The notes under the pieces were generated by a model. The model was not told where the DNA came from. It did not search any database and saw nothing but the letters and a program-made list of their open reading frames with translations. This document shows, piece by piece, positions 61,410 through 64,000 of a DNA stretch of 64,000 nucleotides. The stretch lies in NCBI GenBank assembly GCA_947650365.1, contig OX393549.1, positions 33,341,126-33,405,125 of the forward strand. The letters run 5' to 3'. Position numbers and translations under genes: made by a program. Each line of letters opens with the position of its first letter. Within the stretch, counting starts at the first letter, position 1. Source of the stretch: Chamaelirium japonicum. Lineage: Eukaryota > Streptophyta > Magnoliopsida > Liliales > Melanthiaceae.

Positions 61410-62460
61410 TGACAGAGGTAGAACTAAGAAGCGAAGTGGAAGTGCTGAAGCAAATTTTGGCAGTCCACGCATCTTAGGGGGTGTTTGGCATGCGGAACAA
61501 CTATTCTGGTTAAATCTCATCCGGTTGAGGGTATTCCCGTCAATCGTCAGATCTAGTGTTAATTCGGTGGTTTTAAGTCCGGTTGGCAGAGAAACTCACA
61601 GAATGGTACGTGAGATTCTGTTCTCAAATCTTTAATCCATGCAATAAATAATAGCCATTATTTTTAAAATGTAATAGAAAGGGCAAGTTTGGAACGATGC
61701 CAAACGCGCTCTTATTGTCTATTAACAGTGAGGAAGCAAAAAAAGAATAGAAATGGGGAAGAAGAAAAAAACTGACAGATGTAGAACTAAGAAGTGAAGT
61801 GGAAGTGCTGAAACAAATTTTGGCAGTCCACGCATCTTAGGGGGTGTTTGGCATGCAGAACAACTATTCCGGTTAAATCTCATCCGGTTGAGGGTATTCC
61901 CGTCAATCGTCAGATCTAGTGTTAATTCGGTGGTTTTAAGTCCGGTTGGCAGAGAAGCTCACAGAACGGTGAGATTCCGTTCTCAAATCTTTAATCCACG
62001 CAATAAATAATAGCCGTTGTTTTTAAAATGTAATAGAAACGGCAAGTTTGGAATGATGCCAAACGCGCCCTTATTGTCTATTAACAGTGAGGACAAAAAG
62101 AATAGAAATGGGAAAGAAGAAAAAAACTGACAGAGGTAGAACTAAGAAGCGAAGTGGAAGTGCTGAAACAAATTTTGGCAGTCCACGCATCTTAGAGGGT
62201 GTTTGGCATGCGGAACAGCTGTTCTGGTTAAATCTCATCCGGTTGAGGGTATTCCCGTCAATCATCAGATCTAGTGTTAATTCGGTGGTTTTAAGTCCAG
62301 TTGGCAGAGAAACTCACAGAATGGTGAGACTATGTTCTCAAATCTTTAATCCACACAATAAATAATAGCCGTTATTTTTAAAATGTAATAGAACCGGCAA
62401 GTTTGGAATGATGCCAAACACGCCATTATTGTCTATAAATGGGGAAGAAGAAAAAAACAG
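61410..62460. repeat. Tandem array of a MITE with flanks (about 360 bp x 3)
   Basis: GACAGAGGTAGAACTAAGAA begins copies at 61411, 61774 (one variant base) and 62129. Each copy contains GGGGTGTTTGGCAT and, inverted, ATGCCAAACGCGC about 240 bp later, the ends of a MITE, with TCTTA on both sides as possible target site. So the MITE and its surroundings were multiplied together after insertion. Confidence 0.87.
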
Positions 62461-62520
62461 AATATCAGAGCCATTATTGTCTATAAATGGGGAAGAAGAA
62501 AAAAACAGAATATCAGAGCC
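62414..62520. repeat. 51-bp tandem duplication overlapping a tRNA 3' end
   Basis: CATTATTGTCTATAAATGGG through CAGAATATCAGAGCC occurs twice in a row. The right copy supplies the last 10 bases of the tRNA gene; the left copy leaves an orphan TATCAGAGCC at about 62463. Confidence 0.88.
62499..62507 (-). terminator. Pol III terminator of tRNA-Met
   Basis: On the minus strand a run of seven T lies just downstream of the tRNA 3' end. It is contributed by the duplicated GAAGAAAAAAACAGAA segment. Confidence 0.6.
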
Positions 62521-62582
62521 AGGTTTCGATCTTGGGACCTGTGGGTTATGGGCCCACCACGCTTCCGCTGCGCCACTCTGAT
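62511..62582 (-). tRNA. trnM-CAU (initiator): tRNA-Met(CAT), initiator type
   Basis: 72 bp on the minus strand, beginning ATCAGAGTGGCGCAGCGGAA and ending CCTGGCTCTGATA, with anticodon CAT in a GGGCCCATAACCC arm. The acceptor stem starts with A and ends with A (A1-U72 type pair), as in plant cytosolic initiator tRNAs, and there is no intron. The T-stem has an A where a G is usual (CCAAG opposite CCTGG), creating one A-C mismatch. A TTTTTTT run follows four bases after the gene, a pol III terminator. The CCA is not encoded, as normal for nuclear genes. Confidence 0.9.
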
Positions 62583-62739
62583 TTGATACTATGTTTAGCT
62601 TTTATATTTATATATACCTTAATCTATAGAGATGGTCATCGAAATAGGAACTCGAGATGAGCACTAAGACCTGTGTGGTAAGTCCCCTTCTTCTTAAGGG
62701 AGCTAATTTAGTCAATGGTGGAGTATAGATTTCCTTTAG

Positions 62740-63087
62740 TCAACCAGGCAATAGGGGAGTGTCAAAGCAATGATACTTGGGTGAGGAGCTTGTGGGTTCG
62801 ATTTGGGGCTGGCGAGACCCTCCTCTCGTGCGCAACACGATGTAGCAAAACACAGGGCAGTGGTTGGGTGGAACCCGAGCTCTAATGCCGTGTGTGGTCC
62901 TCTAGATCCTTGGATACCCGTCTCCCTACAAAACCAGCATGTGGGAGGAAACATCACCCGGCCCCTTAACTGATGAGGGACTAAATCCCCAAAATCATGT
63001 GCATTCTCAAAGGGATTGGTCCAAGCCTGAAGTGGGTCTATTGCCTGTGGGGTTTCGGGACACCCGTCCGTCTCAAAAAAAAAAAGG
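62740..63087 (+). mobile_element. Possible SINE-like retroposon
   Basis: GTGGGTTCGATTTGG near 62,790 resembles a pol III B box, and the stretch ends in a run of 11 A at 63076-63086. No convincing A box or flanking duplication was found, so the call is tentative. Confidence 0.3.
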
Positions 63088-64000
63088 GGGGTAGGTGGAG
63101 GCTTATGTGGCTAGTCCTTAGTTTGGCTTGGGGAGATATTTAACCATAAAAGTGAGGAGGCATACCATGCCCTAATATGAGGAGTCATTTTTTTGTCTAC
63201 CATGATTAATTACTCATGTGGGACTTGTGCATCCAGTTGTAGCCACTCCTCGGAGCTGTTGCGTAAGACGGTTATTTATCAAGAGCAATAAATTATGGTT
63301 AAAACCGAGGTTGTAATCTCGGAGGATTGCAACCGCATGTGGTTGCATATCTGCAGTCCAGTCCACTAGTTCTCTCACTTGAGGTCACAGGTTTGATTCC
63401 GTTTACATTTTTTTTATTGAGGGACTTTGTGAAAACCCCTTTTAAGGTGATGCCTTGAGCTCTAGCCGCAACAACCTTTTCAATTGAGCTCAAATCCCTC
63501 CAAAAAAGATAGTTTTACATTAAGCCATTGTTGATATTTTTAGCCCTTATCAAATGACAAAAAATGCTCCTTCAATTAACCCACGTGTAGAAGAGAAGCA
63601 ATAATGTGTGTGCGTTGTTTACTACGGTGATTACTGTAGCAATGATTTTGATCGGTTGCTACAGTGATTTCACTACAGTGATTCTGGGGTAACAATTCGA
63701 GAAATAGAGCAATAATCTGGCTACTATAGTGAACTTGTTGTAGCTCTTATGTCCTGAGCGTAGATTTTCTGTATTAACATTAATAAAGATGACTTTGATT
63801 ATTGCTTTAATTAGAATACTGCTTTGGTATGTGTAATCCATATATAATAAGGACCCTAGGAAATACAATATATCATTGAGGTACATGGCGGGTCCATGCT
63901 TGGAAGACCCAGTGGACCAGTCCTGTGTAGACCTAGACTGAGGTCACGACTTTGGTGATGCTGGTCGCTTCACCGAAAATAAGCTATTGGCAGATAGAGG
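63088..64000. other. Intergenic, unclassified
   Basis: A second B-box-like GGTCACAGGTTTGATTCC lies at about 63,384, before a T-run, possibly another SINE remnant. Between 63,620 and 63,740 CTACAGTGA/TCACTGTAG-like words repeat in both orientations. No gene is supported. Confidence 0.35.

Overview
The window is nuclear DNA of a flowering plant. The evidence is two spliced plant genes (a DUF4378/TRM-type protein and the plastid MurE homologue), GT-AG introns, copia and gypsy-type LTR retrotransposons, hAT-like MITEs, Helitron ends, long (TA)n and (GA)n microsatellites and a cytosolic initiator tRNA-Met gene. The species cannot be fixed from the sequence. The GC-rich first exon of murE would suit a monocot or magnoliid, but that is only a weak hint.

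Region 1 (1-25,615) is one + strand gene of the TON1-Recruiting-Motif (TRM) family, about 936 residues in six coding exons. Its first coding intron is 16.8 kb and holds most of the novelty. At 1.3-3.1 kb and 6.8-7.9 kb, hierarchical palindromes (hairpins inside a larger inverted repeat) sit inside or beside long (TA)n runs. At 5.6-5.9 kb there is an antisense fragment of an MLO gene. At 7,989-17,097 a terminal-inverted-repeat element carries a young gag-only LTR retrotransposon (8,492-16,773; 5-bp target duplication GGGCC; LTRs almost identical). This has no pol; most of its interior after gag consists of five unrelated tandem-repeat families, one of them an array of about 21 small hairpins. 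Intron 2 holds an intact hAT-like MITE and unclassified sequence.

Region 2 (25.6-43 kb) is intergenic and full of nested elements: hAT-like MITEs with 8-bp target duplications, a terminal tandem duplication, a foldback element, and a 9.7-kb nest (32,676-42,395) in which a decayed copia element sits inside a hAT-like element and is itself split by an unclassified 2-kb insert carrying a repeated 16-bp palindrome.

Region 3 (43,047-50,241) is the MurE/PAP11 gene: five coding exons, the last only 19 nt, 765 residues. It keeps the Mur-ligase P-loop and the DNPR motif.

Region 4 (50.2-64 kb) holds a complete 325-bp TRIM (minus strand), two further foldback elements, a small non-autonomous LTR element (53,201-56,357) that carries the N-terminal part of a TFIIB/BRF-like gene, a copia gag remnant, a Helitron end pair with an 850-bp tandem duplication, a threefold tandem array of a MITE, and an initiator tRNA-Met gene on the minus strand. 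The primer-binding sites of the two small LTR elements match the 3' end of this tRNA.

The two protein genes are unrelated in function: TRM proteins act at cortical microtubules, MurE/PAP11 in plastid transcription. All boundaries were read by eye; no alignment or database search was run.
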